Assembly (NCBI RefSeq): GCF_000002995.4
Contig: NW_025062475.1
Span: 4,254,528-4,318,527 of the forward strand
Source: Brugia malayi
Lineage: Eukaryota; Nematoda; Chromadorea; Rhabditida; Onchocercidae
Direction of reading: 5' to 3'
DNA length: 64,000 nt
The position numbers and the translations under genes are program-made. Positions 50,029 through 63,607 of this stretch are shown here, piece after piece. The stretch's first letter is position 1; every line of letters starts with the position of its first letter. The notes below the pieces were generated by a model, which was not told the origin of the DNA, made no database searches, and saw only the letters and a list, made by a program, of their open reading frames with translations.

Positions 50029-51097
50029 AAGCATGCATCACGACAACCTTCATATTCCATTTTTGATAAAATAATCAAATAACCACTGATCTGCAATCAA
50101 ATAACCACTGCAATTACAAATACATTTTGATCCCCAAGAAGATAAAATTTTAGTTCTATTAAAACATTTGGTTTTTTTTTTTGTTCTCTGGAACTGATGC
50201 AATTATAGTTAAGAAGAATTTGGAAAAGATATATTATTTGTTCAAACTTTTCTATTGCAGTACTTATCATAATTTGTTGAAAAGTAAGATTGTTGAAGAA
50301 AAGAATTTTCCGACTTTATTCTCACAGCACTTTTCATTCAACTAATTTGGTGTATCTTTTATAATCTAAATATGATTATAATCCTCTTTGATTGACATCG
50401 TCGCCTCGTAATAGTCATCACTCGCACTGCCAATTTATAGTGACATTACTCGAAACATAATGAGATAATTGTCCATAATGAATTATGCCACTCTCTGTCA
50501 AATTCTTGTTGACATAACAAATTGTTCCATCTTTGAAGTTTTTTGTTTTTGAAGCCAATCACAATGAGATGAATTTAAAACGTTGGGAAAATATATCAAA
50601 TTTGAAAAATATGCTAAATTGGTTATTTTTCTGCAGAACTGTGAGCAAAACGAGATCTCCGGTCAATACTTTATGAACTCCAAATTGTAATATTTATCTG
50701 CATTATTAAAAATACAATGATAAATAATGGTGTTGTGCACTACTGCTTATTAAATATATTGCAATAATTATTGGAATTTGATGAAAATTAAACAAAATCC
50801 GTAATTTTCGATGAAAAAACAACCAAAAAATTACAATTTGATATAATATGAAAAAACAAGACAATAAAAATTTATATAGCAAGTAAGATGAACAAAAATA
50901 TGATACCGCTACAGGTATTAAAAAAGCGAGTAAAGGTAAAGGCAAAAGAAATAGAACAATGAAGCCTATGGCAGTTGACATTCAAAAAAAAGGTTAAATA
51001 AATGAAGAGATGTGCACCGGAAAAACTAGCGTAGAAAGTACTTATTATATTAAGTTCCTTCTCCCAAAAATAAATTCAATAAGTGAATCGAAAAATA

Positions 51098-51382
51098 ATG
51101 ATGGAGAGAACAAGTGATGAAGAAATGCACAGTAACATTTCGTCCGAGTCTTCGCCTTTGCATAAAATTCGAGGTAAGTTGAGAATAGTTTAATCCTCTA
51201 ATCACTTGGAAACTAGGTAGTCTGAGTTTATCACTTACTTTAAAACAGATTTCATCATAAGAGCAAGTAGAAATATATGCAAGTATGGGAATTCCGGAAG
51301 AAAAAGTATAATGCATAAATTAAATTTGTCAAACATTTCTGCCGTCATCACTGTTAGTTCAGGTTTTATTAAACAAAAATAA
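51098..51382 (+). CDS. Putative small two-exon gene (right arm)
   Basis: Exon 1 (51098-51173) opens with two ATGs and reads MMERTSDEEMHSNISSESSP then LHKIR, ending at a perfect GAG|GTAAGT donor. Joined at phase 1 to 51249-51382 (acceptor TTAAAACAG, a weak one), it continues FIIRASRNICKYGNSGRKSI to a stop. It totals about 69 residues with a Ser/Glu-rich N-terminus and a basic C-terminus. The 75-nt intron fits nematodes. Exon 1 could instead belong to a longer gene with other downstream exons. Mirror at 31,730-32,014. Confidence 0.4.
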
Positions 51383-52184
51383 ACTCATTTAAATTATAAT
51401 ATTTAAACAAACTGCATAGCACTAACAAACTTTTTAATTTTTGTTTTTCAAAAATGCAGTTAATATCATTTTCAAAAGTGTGTTTGACATTATTTTAAAG
51501 AGCGACGAACGATCTAATAATCATGTTTCATGATTATTCAGATACATCTCAGGTTGTAGCGGAGTCGAAATGGTTATAAGCTTTAATATTTCAAATGTCT
51601 TAAACATCAAACATCTTAAGCTAAGTGAATGCTATTGCATCGGAACGATTGCAATCATCATTATGAGAAATGACTTTTATCAGGCTTCAAATAAAATGTT
51701 AAATTTGAATTTATTACAGATGCTTTTTCTCACTTAACGGCAACCACAACCAAACATTAATGGCAAAGCTTTTATGCAAGACAAATCAGTGAAAATATTT
51801 GAAATATTCAATTTCGATATGACTAGTATATTCAGTACTGAATTTGCCCTTAAAAGTATTGCATGGTTATATTAGGGTAAATAGTAATTTAGTGCGTTGA
51901 ATTTATTAGTTCAGTTATAATTCAATCATTCTTGCACTTCTTTTCTCACTGACGATTTCAGAAAATAATGTCGCTATATAGGTGTATTAGACTTAGAAGT
52001 ACAGAAAATCTTTATTTTCAATGATGGTGATAAATCAATTCATTTTTACGTAAAATACATTCAAATTTTGTGAAATTTATCGAGACATGTCGTTTCACCA
52101 TTCCATTAAATTCAATAAAACTTTTGGTTTTTATGAAATAATTGAAGTTTTTTCTTCAATCAATTATAATTCTGGAGGATTTAA

Positions 52185-52188
<4 letters not shown>

Positions 52189-52219
<31 letters not shown>
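52189..52219 (+). repeat. TAA microsatellite, right-arm version
   Basis: About 10 units against about 13 in the left arm (30,883-30,922). Confidence 0.9.
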
Positions 52220-53776
52220 CTTTCACAAACTTCTGGGAAGTGAACGTATAATAGAAAAAGAGACAACTGATCTTTATCAATCTGTTAAGTTAGCAGAAAT
52301 TTTTACTATTTTTTTCTATTTCGTCGCAACGTTTTATTATTATGTTTATTCAGAAAAATGAAAAAAAAAAAAAAGAAAAACAAACTCGTTTTCTCATATT
52401 TACTGTTATTTTTTTTAATTAACAGTTTTGGACTAGTACTTTTTAAAACATCGCTAGTTGTTTGCTGATATCATTAAATGATAAATCTAATCATTTGCTG
52501 TGTTTGGAGCAGATCGACGTAGTCGATTATTTCAATTAATTGGTGAAACAAAACAAACTCTTTTGCATATCTTCTCTGATTTCTTCACTTATTTTTCTTT
52601 TTCATCAATAAATATTCTCAACAAATATGAATGAACTAAAACATAAATTCATATTACTATTACAGTTTTCTACTTTCATTGCTAACAATTAATAGGGAAT
52701 CGCAGGACAATGTCGCAGGTAGACAATGTCGCAGGTAATTTCTAAGAATTCGCATTGTTGTATTAAAGGTTGAAACAATAACAACAAGCAATGAAGCAAA
52801 GTGAACATAGTGGAATAACACTTTCACATAGTTGCAGAAAAGCTCTCATTGGCGGATACGTCCACTAAACAATGGCACCCTGAATTTTTCCATTTCTTCT
52901 TCACATTCTTATCTTTCTGTTATGCAAATGGTAGGTATTTTAGGATTTAAATTAATATAAAATGTTATGACACTCTCTATCTATGTCTCTGATTATACTA
53001 ATATGAACGCTTAGTATCTCTAACGTTTATCGGCGTTGATTTCAATTTTCATTTTTGGAATCATTCAGAAGAACTGATGAAAAGTTGTGATAAATATTTG
53101 TTACTTTGTTATTTAATTCGAGTAGTTTCAATTGAACGATATTTGATATCCATTTCATGTTTCAATATTATTAAGAAAAAGTAAAATGCATGAAAATTGT
53201 AATTGTTCTATGTAAACAAAATTAATTCCATAGCGAAGATTTTAAGTATAAAGCGAAAACTGAAATTTTGCAACAAATTAATGTGTTATTGATAAAACAA
53301 TTAGTGAAGGATAAAGGTTTCAATTTTATTAAGTCCACTATTTGTAGTGAAATAAATTTGCATATTTCCACTCGGTTCAGTTCATCGGGGCATACTTGCA
53401 TTGCACTGAAATTGTATGCAAATTTTTACATTTCTCGTTCATTGTTAGTTAATTCTTCCTCGTTGACTGGTTGGTTCGCATTAGGAACTATTTTCTGGTG
53501 GGATGAACTGCTGAAGCTGACTGAAGCTAAATTGTGCGAATTGACTACATTTCTTTAACTTTTCTGTTAGAAAAAGATCTTGGATGGGAGGATGGCTTCA
53601 AAGACTTTTAGTTGCTAATCATTAGAGATCTTTTATCAGTTACAAATTTAATTGAAACGAACTAAATTATATGAAATATGACTTTTGTGTTTTAATCTAC
53701 AAAGATAATGTAACTAACAGTATTTGCGTAGAATAATGTTTGTTCCAAGTAACTGATAATGTTTTCATGAAGGAAT

Positions 53777-56643
53777 ATGTATACAGAGCTAAAGGAACTG
53801 ATCAATTTTCTGGCTATTTATATGCATCATCGAATTCCTCGGCGTCGGGTAGCGTTGTAGCGTTTTCTGTCTTTTTCCTTTTGATTTATTGATTAGCAGC
53901 GAATCAACAAATAACTTTTAATGGTGTTTTTTTCTTTTTTGGTGGGAGGATTTTAGTGGTTTATTAACACTTTGATAATTTGTATCATTTCAGATTTGTT
54001 TGTTCATGGAAAGTTACAGTAATCATCTTGCGGGAAGATTTTTGGGGAAATGGAAGCCAGAAGAGCCAGAATATGGTTAGCCAAATAGTTCTAATAATAA
54101 TTACAAAGTATTTATGTGTGTGTGAAAGGAGCATTGATATTCGTAAGTATTTTGATTTTCGATTACTTACAAAAGGAAAATTGTTACATTTGAAATTATT
54201 TTAAGTCAAAGAGTATAATTTGAACATCTAGTATTTGCAGGAGAAAAAGAGCGAACGTTGATGATTAAAGCAGGAGATTGCCTAGATCAAATTCTCAGCA
54301 CAATCGCAACAAGCATTGGGATTGTTGAAGAAGATCTTGCAGCGTGTTTCCCATGTTTGTTTCGCTTAATTCAGGCTATCATTTTTTTTTTTTAAATTTT
54401 GTTTGTATTTTATCATATTTCTCTATAAAAGTTAAAACTACAAAAGATGCTATTTGTTGAAGCACTAATGATAGCTTACTGCAACCCTGGCGTAGTATCG
54501 TGCCAAGTGATGAACTATGCACATATGATCACTGTTTGGATGGGAGATGTTAACGCTGATGTAAATTTTACGCCTATACCAGATGGTATTGCGTTCTTCT
54601 GCGAAACACCGGCTATACTGTACAATGTTTTAAACAGCAATGGCAACGTTATGGATAAAACAAGTAAGTTTTCAATTACAACAGGATTCTGTTGATCATG
54701 TACGGTTGATTCCGCAATTTACTCTTCTGAATTCTCTTTTGGAAATTCCACGATAACTGATCATCATTGGTGAAGTTTTTAAGGAAAGAGGAACAAATGA
54801 AAGTTGAAATTTTGCAGAATATCCTTTCTATTTTGTTCCAAAAAACAAAGAATTGAAATCACAACGATGTATTCTATTGCAATTAATTAGCTCGATGGAC
54901 GACTATGCTTACGATTTAGTTTGGAGTGGTTTTCTCTTCGAAAATGAGGTATACTTTCGAATTTTTGAAAGAAATGAAGAAAAATGAAGTGAGTCTCCAA
55001 ATTTACGTTACGTATAATTATCATGCAGCTAGCTATTGGTAGTAGATGGGATGGAAAAAGATTCTATATATCTAAAGCTCTTTTTATAACTCATTATGAT
55101 CCGTTCAATTCAGTTGTTTCTTCTGTAGGTACAGAATGCATTGGATAGTCTTATTTGATTATCCCATTATTTATAGATACCACCTTTGCTTTTCCGTTAT
55201 ATTACAAAAGAAAATTGTCCATTTACGGCACGCTTATTTGCGGATACACGTTTTGGTTGTCATCGATCACGTCCTGATCACAAAGCTATGCGTCGAATTC
55301 AACATGCTGCAGCATATTTAGCTGTCACCAACGATAATGCTAGCTATAATAGTGCTTCTGGTATAACTTAATAACTTCAAAAGTTTAGTTCATCTTAATT
55401 TACTTTATTCTCTTGGATTCAACTTTCACTTATTTTGTAGCAGAAATATTCAAATTTCAGGTAGCCATCAGGAAAGCGCTCAGTATGATATAAATCCAGC
55501 AACCAATAACTGTATGAATTTTTTTGTCAGATCGTCTTTGATATCATTAATGAAATTATAATTTATAAATAGTAATAACTTTAGTTTGCTATAGTCAACA
55601 GCTCCACGCAAATAACAAATTTGCGCCTATAACTTCGCTATCTGTTCCACTTGTGTCATCATCATCATCATCGTCAGCAACAGCAGCAGCAGCAACAGCC
55701 GCTTCAATTGGACAAAAAAACTGTGATACAGTGGTAATAAATTTTGAAAAATTTCCAGTTTGTATCGCAGTAAGAAAGACAATTTTGGACAGAGAAAAGT
55801 GATTAAATTTTTGCAGAACTCAATGACAGCATCTGCAAATGTTATCACAAATACGGTAGCGTCAAATGATTCTAAGCGTCTTCTATTGGATCCATCGCTG
55901 ATGCCTTCAAATCCACTGCCCGAATCCATCAGTAATAATGCTGGACACGTTGTTAATCAGTTTTATTCATTATCTCCAATCTTGGATAATGGCAGTAACT
56001 TCAGTGCATGGAATTGTTATCCTGCAGTAGGTGACATTAAAGTGGTATGACTTTTTCTTTACATTGTTAAATCTCGCTATTTTGATTTGCTTAATCTTTA
56101 GTTCTATGTACTTTCTGATGGTAGTTGTAATTTTCCAACTTTCGCTAAAAGTGGAACAATAAAAAACGATACTAATTGAGAAATTAGTAATCTGAGGATC
56201 GATAATTCTTGCAGGATAATGCGATTGCTAAGATTCCAGTATATGACGAGCGTAATAATTTCCATCTTATGTATCCATATAGCTCCCCCCAAGCATCAGT
56301 TGCCGACAATTACAACAAATGTTCACTTGAAACAGGTGAAATATAAAACACCAATAATAAATATTTGTGTTGATTTACTCATTCAAAACTTCTTAATCCC
56401 AAAAACTTTCATAAAACAATTAATTTAAGTTGTAATTTTCACAGTGCGTTTCAAAAGCAAACTGGTGTAATTTTTGAAGAAATTTTTTCAAATCATAAGA
56501 AAGTTTTCATTTCCCTCACTCGAGACTATTTAAATAAATCGATTTCAGGAACTTCATCATTCCTATCATTTCCGGCATCGCTTTCCAATCTCAACTGCGC
56601 TTCATCCGGAAATCAGGGAAATCAAATCCATAATGTTAGCTAA
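53777..56643 (+). CDS. fog-3: Tob/BTG-family protein, FOG-3-like (right arm copy)
   Basis: Tob/BTG proteins bind CCR4-NOT and curb specific mRNAs. The nematode member FOG-3 drives sperm fate in C. elegans. Twelve exons join in frame (1,491 nt, 496 residues): 53777-53848, 53994-54075, 54241-54354, 54496-54663, 54818-54948, 55029-55124, 55177-55360, 55461-55511, 55585-55733, 55817-56044, 56215-56335, 56549-56643. BTG-domain signatures run in order: MYTELKELINFL and HHRIPRRR (residues 1-24), GRFLGKWKPEEPEYGEKERT, LDQILSTIATSIGIVEEDL, then MITVWMGDV. FTARLFADTRFG in exon 7 resembles the Tob FTAATFA.TKFGS motif. Exon 9 encodes Ser and Ala runs from ATC/AGC triplets. The exon 3/4 junction is the least certain. 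The left-arm copy is the mirror at 26,458-29,324. A pseudo last exon lies at 48,942-49,542. Confidence 0.88.
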
Positions 56644-57994
56644 AATTCATTGCAGCATTTATATTATTCGCATGGCATGAAGAAAATGTGTCTTGCAAAA
56701 TCGAACTTTTAGATGTGTGTAGAAACTGAAAAGTATGTGAAATATTTTTAGTTCGAGTTAAATAATTCGGATATGTCTAAGCTTCAATACAATGTCAGCC
56801 GCATGTCATTTGCCGATGGTGGTGCACCTCCATCGTCAACATACGCCACCAAATAGTCCAAAATGATTCGAGAAGAGCTTTAATGATTGCAAATCAAAGT
56901 TTCAAAAACAATTCGGCATTCTATTACAAATATTTGATGAATTTTTGTTATTACTAAGTTCAGTTCTCTTAATCACTTGTTTTCTTTTGTTAATTAATTA
57001 ATTAATTTTTTTTGTAATTATTGTGATATTAATCCTATTTATTAGTATTAAACTTATATAATATTGTAATATTTAATGATTGAAATTTAATGTGTTTCTA
57101 TGTTCCTTTTGGGCTAACTTGGAAAGGACTGATAAATAAAATTTTTAAGAATTTTGATATTATGCTAATTTGGACACTAAGGCTTACCAATTACTTTGTA
57201 GAAATAAAAAAAAAATCGAGCAAAGAAAATTTGCTGTACAGAAAAATGTCAATTTGGTCTTTTTTTTTCTTTTTTACAACAAAAAATCTTTTTTTTTGTA
57301 GTGAATAAACAGCAAAGTTGTTATGAATTTTGATCAATGTCATCTCTATTGGAAAGAACAAAAGATTTTATTGTTAAATTTTTGTTGAATTATTTCTATT
57401 GAAACATGCGAATCCTTTTTTTATTCTATTCAAACACACACAATAAAAAAATTTTTTTTAAAGTGGCAATGATTTTTTTATTTAATAGTGAATTTGCAAC
57501 AATAATCAGTTATTCTGCATAATTTCGTACAAATTAATTGGTAAATAGACTTTTTCTCGCGAAAATTCCAAATTCATTTTTTATCGCTTTTCTTTTTTTG
57601 AAAACAATTTTTAAAAAAGTTGGCATAACGAAATTGTGCATTCTTGGAATTATTTAGCATTTTTTATTTATTTATCCATTTATTTTATTTTTTATTTTTT
57701 TGAAATTATAGTGTATTTGACAAAACAAAGATTATTTAACTTAAAACAGAAACAAAACTGTTTCAAATTCACTTTATATTCGATAAGTAAAACAACTGAT
57801 AAGTTGTATTGCGTCAATCAGCGTGATAATGGAATTTTTTGAATATAATTTACCAGTGCTTTTCCGTTAGACTGAAAAATGGCAACTTCAAAGTTTATCA
57901 GTTTAAATTATCACCCATTAAAATATATAATGGCATTTATATTTTTATCACAATTTTTTCTTTCATTAAAGGATTCAATAAGCGCTCCGCAACA

Positions 57995-58090
57995 ATGGCA
58001 AATGCGCAATTCTCATTTTTTACGTCACCATTACTGCTCTACGTTCTCAGCACACTGATATTGTTAGCAACACCTCAGAGATTGATTCCG
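57995..58090 (+). CDS. Putative first exon with signal-anchor-like peptide (right arm)
   Basis: Counterpart of 25,010-25,105 with one residue changed (SFFTSP versus SFLTSP). It lies 1.35 kb downstream of the fog-3-like stop on the same strand. The continuation is unknown. Confidence 0.35.
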
Positions 58091-59555
58091 GTAATTTTTA
58101 TAATTTCATATCGTTACAATGACTGTAGTGAATGAGTCGTATAAGACAAAATATTTTGGTTTTAAATGAAAAAAATTCAAGGAATCAGAAATTTATTGAA
58201 AATTTTTTATACATCTGACAACGAATTGGGCAAAAACGATGAAATTCCCAATCAAGAAAACGTGGGTGGATTTGATGAAAACATTAATGTTGTGCGACGG
58301 GACATTATTTCTATTGCAAGTTCATCGTAGAATACTACCACAGATAATGAAAGAACTGTGCTAAACGGACTTTTACGGATCGGATACATCAATGAAACAG
58401 TGTTACCATGGAAGTAAGTTTCTGAGATGTTTATTGCTGAGTAAAATTGAAATTTGTTATTGTCAACATAAAATGCTTTTTGCTTCAGTATGATTCCATG
58501 TAAGTAAACTGTGAACACTGTCTTGTTTGCATTGCTTAATAATACTTTTGTTGCAGCAGTGGTCGACCACTTCTGATTAGATATATTTGGGGAATTAATA
58601 CTAACAATGGCAATGAAATTTTCGCCTTTGAAGTCTTGTAATGCTATAAAATTGTGTGACGTTTGTTGTTGAATGAAACTGAAATTTGTTATTGTCACTA
58701 TTTTCGACATTAAATGGTTTTTGCATCAGTGCGATTGATTTCAATTTCCATTTTGAAATCATTCAAATAACTGAGAAAGCAGACCATTTCAAGCTGACGC
58801 AATGCCCAATTAAAGTACTTTTTAGCTGAAAGTGAGACGTATTTATGATCGGAGTTATACGTAATACAATCTAAGCGTCGCTGCAAATTTAGCAAGAACC
58901 ATCATCACAGAAATTTTCTTTTAAAAAATTTTAAAATTTGTAACCAATTCATCATGTTTTCATTTTTCATTTCTGCAAAAGAATTTGCAAGCCTCAGCGT
59001 TTAGATTAGCAAAATATTAAATTTTTTTTTTTTTGCAAAACCAAATTATCAGTCTGTTAGGCTGAAAAATAGCGCCTTAGTGGATCGTCGGACTTAAAAC
59101 GTCCCACAACAAAGAAAAATGGAATTTCTTTTTTTCTTTGATCAGTACTTTTTTTTTTCTCTTACATTTTTCTTGACTTTTTTACTACTCTTTTGAATTG
59201 TCTATAAATTCATATTATTAGCAACATCTCTGATTACTTGTGGCAATTTTTGTGAAATCATTTGCTATCGTGATCGTATTGAATGAGACGTTAAAGATGA
59301 GCTTTCGAGAATTCTTAAGAAAACAAAAGTTTATGCAAATTTTCTCAGAACTTTGACGTATACGACTTAGTCATTGGGAATAACGACGACGTTAACACAA
59401 ACGTTACTGAAAATTCACAGTTATTGTTTTTTCAAATTCCAATTTTTTTAAACAAATTAATCGGCTATTTGACAATTGTGTAACTATCAATTGTGCAGAG
59501 TTATATGGCTTTAGTGTTTAAATGCAAGGATTATTGCTCTCATATTAATAATATT

Positions 59556-59841
59556 AATCAAACTCTTTTACGTAGGATCTCATAATAAATGCAATGGAAC
59601 ACTGCATATTCATATTTAAAGCGACTGACTTCACAATCTCGGAGAAGCTGAAAACTAGCTATTCTATACGAGTAATTCCTAACAATCATGTAAACCTCGA
59701 AACATTCATGAAATTCATCAAAGCTGAAAATAAGAAAAAAGTCAAAAGAAATACTCGAAACATTCATGAAATGCGTTTGCTACAACAAAAGTAAACAAAA
59801 ACATTGAAGTGCAGCTCCGTCATGATTACGTGAAGCCTTGT
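59556..59841 (-). pseudogene. Relic of exons 4-5 of the DNA-binding gene (right arm)
   Basis: Mirror of 23,260-23,545, with the same lost donor and adjacent stop and one further substitution (EILRKRV). Confidence 0.85.
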
Positions 59842-61321
59842 ATGAGATTTAGGTTGTCGTTAAATAGAGATTGATAGGATGTAGAGTGGGTACTGATATG
59901 AAGCTTGCTAGGATAGTGAATTTAATCTTATAAAATGCATATTGACTAACAAAAAGCGCACGATTACAATGATTTGAATAAAGATCTATTATTCTTGAAT
60001 GATGTTTACCTATATATTAAGAGTTATGTTAATTGCTTGTAAGAATGACTGACGACGGATTGGAAGATTGTAAATAGAATTGGTTTATAAGAAAGCTAAA
60101 CAGTTTACAATCTTTTAACCATTGAATCTGTCAGATTGGAAAATAGTGATAATAAACTGAAAGCAATATATAACAAATTAAGCATTTCATATATTCTTTG
60201 TTAAGATTAGGCACCATACATACACATATACTTGTTGTAATTGGAAGATGAATGTTGGATAAATGGTTTTTCATTTAAAACTAAACCAGTTTTATATTTC
60301 TCTAACAAATATTCGATGAGATAGTTTTAAATTTGTATCCTTTCATTCATTAGCTACTTCGCTCTTATCTGAAACGAAGAGTCTTTTAACCTTCTTACCC
60401 AGTCCTGTGTCGGTCCAGTCGTATTTCACTTGTCGCGATTGCTCACCCTCATCAAGTACCAATTGAGAACTCTAATACAATATATTTGCGAAAAACATAC
60501 TATCCTACTTTATATTTTTTTGAAAAGCAGATTGGTCGTCCTGAATTATTTGCTCTAGATCCTCACGTACTGAAAATTCACACCTATTGTTTTTTTTAAA
60601 AAAAAAAAATGAATGTTATATTTATTTTTTAATATGGTTACAGTTAAATTTAGTCACTGTCGTATGACTTTTTATAACATTTTAAACTCATACCGAAATG
60701 AAATTTTGGCAATTTAATTGCGCACCTTTACTTGACCGATTAAAAAAAAACACGTTTAAAAAATAAATTTTTGAAGTGGTCGTATAATATCATTTCAAAA
60801 GTTTTTTTTTTTTTTTAATTTTAAATCTACTGATGATGACAATCATCTTTTTTCCGAAACGCCATGTATGCATCTGTATATGCCGATACCAACCTTTTAT
60901 CTATGGTGATACCAAGTCGACTTGTTCCGGAAAGCTTGCAACATTAGCGCTAACTCCGGAGCTATAGCACGGAACAGAATTTAATCGTACATTTCTGATT
61001 AAAATATAGTAAATTAAGCACAAATTTATTATTTTAGCGGAATTTCAAGTATTTTCGAACTAATTTAACTGTTTAATATTTCTCCAGAGTTGTTAAAAAT
61101 AGCACGAGCTCTCAATCGGCTCACTATGCAAAATTTTTAATCACTGATGTTTCTGACATTTTAGGGCTTCCCGGTGTCATTCCCATAATTTCTTTTCCTA
61201 CTGATCAGTTTCCTACAATCTCCTTTCATCCTTCACTAAGCAAGCATAGAGTAATTCATCTTATTGAAATGTGGCAGTGGTTACTATGCTTCACTAAGTA
61301 TTCAAACAATTCTTACGAAAC

Positions 61322-61421
61322 TACGAAAGGAATACTCAAATTCACAATTCATACAAAATATTCACTTCAACGAACATCATTTATACAAAATATTCACTTC
61401 AACGAACATCATTTATAGGAA
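61322..61421 (-). repeat. Arm-specific tandem duplication, right-arm version
   Basis: On the plus strand ACAAAATATTCACTTCAACG with AACATCATTTAT occurs twice (from 61,353 and 61,385). In the left arm this unit is single and the adjacent one is doubled. Confidence 0.9.
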
Positions 61422-61642
61422 AAAGTTGCAGGAAACATTTAATTGATTATACTATTGTCCATCTTATCTTATAGGTAAGCACATTATATTTCGTTCTTAC
61501 CAAGCAATAAACTTACAGCAAAAAGAGAAGGTCACATGATAATGAGATTCAATCCTTAATAAGCTGTCTTTTCTTCATGAGACAGTTCACTTAATGCGTT
61601 TTCAACGATGGTGGCTGCACTATGATTAAAAAAATTGCTCGA

Positions 61643-61831
61643 TTAAAGACAAGAGTGAATTACTGACATTAGTTGACATCTTTCAGGTTGATTGTTCAAG
61701 CAGCAGCACTTGTACCTCTTTTTCAGGACACGTCTATCTATTGTTGTGACGAGTCCACCGTACAGCAAGATCTGAACGAGACGATGGTCTTCCATCTGAA
61801 GACGTGACCTTACCATAGCCTCAATTCCCAT
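61643..61831 (-). pseudogene. Non-LTR retrotransposon tail (right arm)
   Basis: Mirror of 21,275-21,463 with the same translation, so no decay has separated the arms here. Confidence 0.6.
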
Positions 61832-62296
61832 TTGTTAAGAACGATTATATAGTCACGTGCTCAGTGTAATGGATCTTTAAAATGATGCGGAAAAAGCACT
61901 AATGGAACAGTTCAATGTACGTACGTGACTACCAACATTGCAATGTAGAATTCCATTTACATGTACCTCAGTTTCCTGTGGAACTCTTTGCTCCTTCGGT
62001 TGATTGGTTAATCAAAATAACAATTTTTGGAATACTTTCCAACTCAGTTTTTATTTTCATTATAATAATGAATTATTTATAATTAAATTTGAGGTTGGAA
62101 TAAAGTATAATTAAATAGTAGCTATGAAATTCGGAAATCTTATTGTATGATGACATATGATGTTTTCAGAATCAAATTAGAAAAAGTATGACAAAAGTTG
62201 ACATCGACTAATTGATCGAGGAATCTTATGCAGAAGATTTTCTTTTACTAGTACTACTGTCCTCGAATGTATTGACTGCCAGATATTTTATTTTGC

Positions 62297-62318
62297 CTCA
62301 AAGTTGGGTAATTAAACC
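62297..62318 (-). ncRNA. SL1-like sequence (right arm)
   Basis: Mirror of 20,788-20,809, with the same single difference from SL1 and the same following GC. Confidence 0.6.
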
Positions 62319-63343
62319 GACAAATCAACATTATAACAACGCGTAACGAAAGATATAATATAATTATAAAACACTAAAATAATATCAAAAATCACCCCAA
62401 AATGTCGAATGCATAACTGTAATGGAGGACGGTTGGTTTATATACAGAACTGAACTAACCACATATCCGGCCGAGGACATTTAAATGATGTGAAACAAAG
62501 ATTGCTAACAAAGGATTTTTGCTAACGAAGGGTTTTTGCTAACAAAGGGTTTTTGTCAATTAACAATTTTCTTCCGTTTTTTTTACGACAACTACTGTGG
62601 TGTGAGATCCACCTAAAACAATATGAGAAATCATAAATTTTGGATGCGACTGAGTTTGAAATATAAGTTGAAATTTTTGCTGTAATACTATTATCATATA
62701 TGGAATGTGATAGAAATTAGTATAACCAATTAAAGTGTTTCCTGCAAGCGGTGCTTTTCTACGAACAGTTTTTGTGAAGCATTTCGTATGAACTGATGAA
62801 TTTGCGTAGTTTTTTTCGCAGTTTAGTAATACGTTAAAATAATCGAAATAATTTTGCATTAAATCTGTGAGATAGAAATTCATAGATTAAAAACTGTCTT
62901 ATTTGAATGCCTGTTGGAGAAATATAAAAGTATTCTAATTTTAATTCTAATTATTGACCATTATCAATGTAGAGAACTTATTTCCCTCTTAAAACGCTTA
63001 CCGTAATTTATCCATTTTTTCGCTCTCACAATTTCAAAAAAATTTGTTTTTTTTTTTCCTCAAACTTAACAAAGCTTCCGTTCAAATCCACTATTAACTG
63101 AAAACTTATGCAAAATTAACCTTTGCTGCAAAATAATACGCAACTGTGATTATATTGGAAGAAATTTAACTGAGATTGTATCGGAGAACATATTCACCAT
63201 GATCTTCATTAAATTCCCAGACTGGCCACTTTCATTTTCGGTTAACTATCTCAGTCCTTTCTACCATGGTTCAAATTTTGCAAGTTGAAGAGGAGAAAGT
63301 CCTCTTCTGGATATTTCGGCAGGTTTGTCCAGTTTTTTTAATA

Positions 63344-63607
63344 TCGCGAAACTCTAAAATATTATTTGAGAGTAGGGAATATGAGTAAGAAATACGTTCT
63401 ATGAACTTTTCTCGAAATAATCTTTATACTTTAAACTCCTTATTCCCAATCTTATATTTAGGCTTTACACAATATTACACGGAGTTTGCATGGTATCAAC
63501 AATAAGGTCGACTCACTTAGTTAACCTCATTCCTGTGTCATTCAAACATAATTGTAAATTATGTTTGAATCTACGAGGTCAACTTTTACATAGTTGACCT
63601 CCTAACA
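63344..63607 (+). mobile_element. LTR-like element with two hairpins (right arm)
   Basis: Mirror of 19,499-19,762. Both perfect hairpins are preserved. Confidence 0.45.

Noticed and set aside
57636..57842. 68-codon ORF downstream of fog-3
   Set aside because: AT-rich low-complexity translation (IYLSIYFIFYFFEII). No exon signals.
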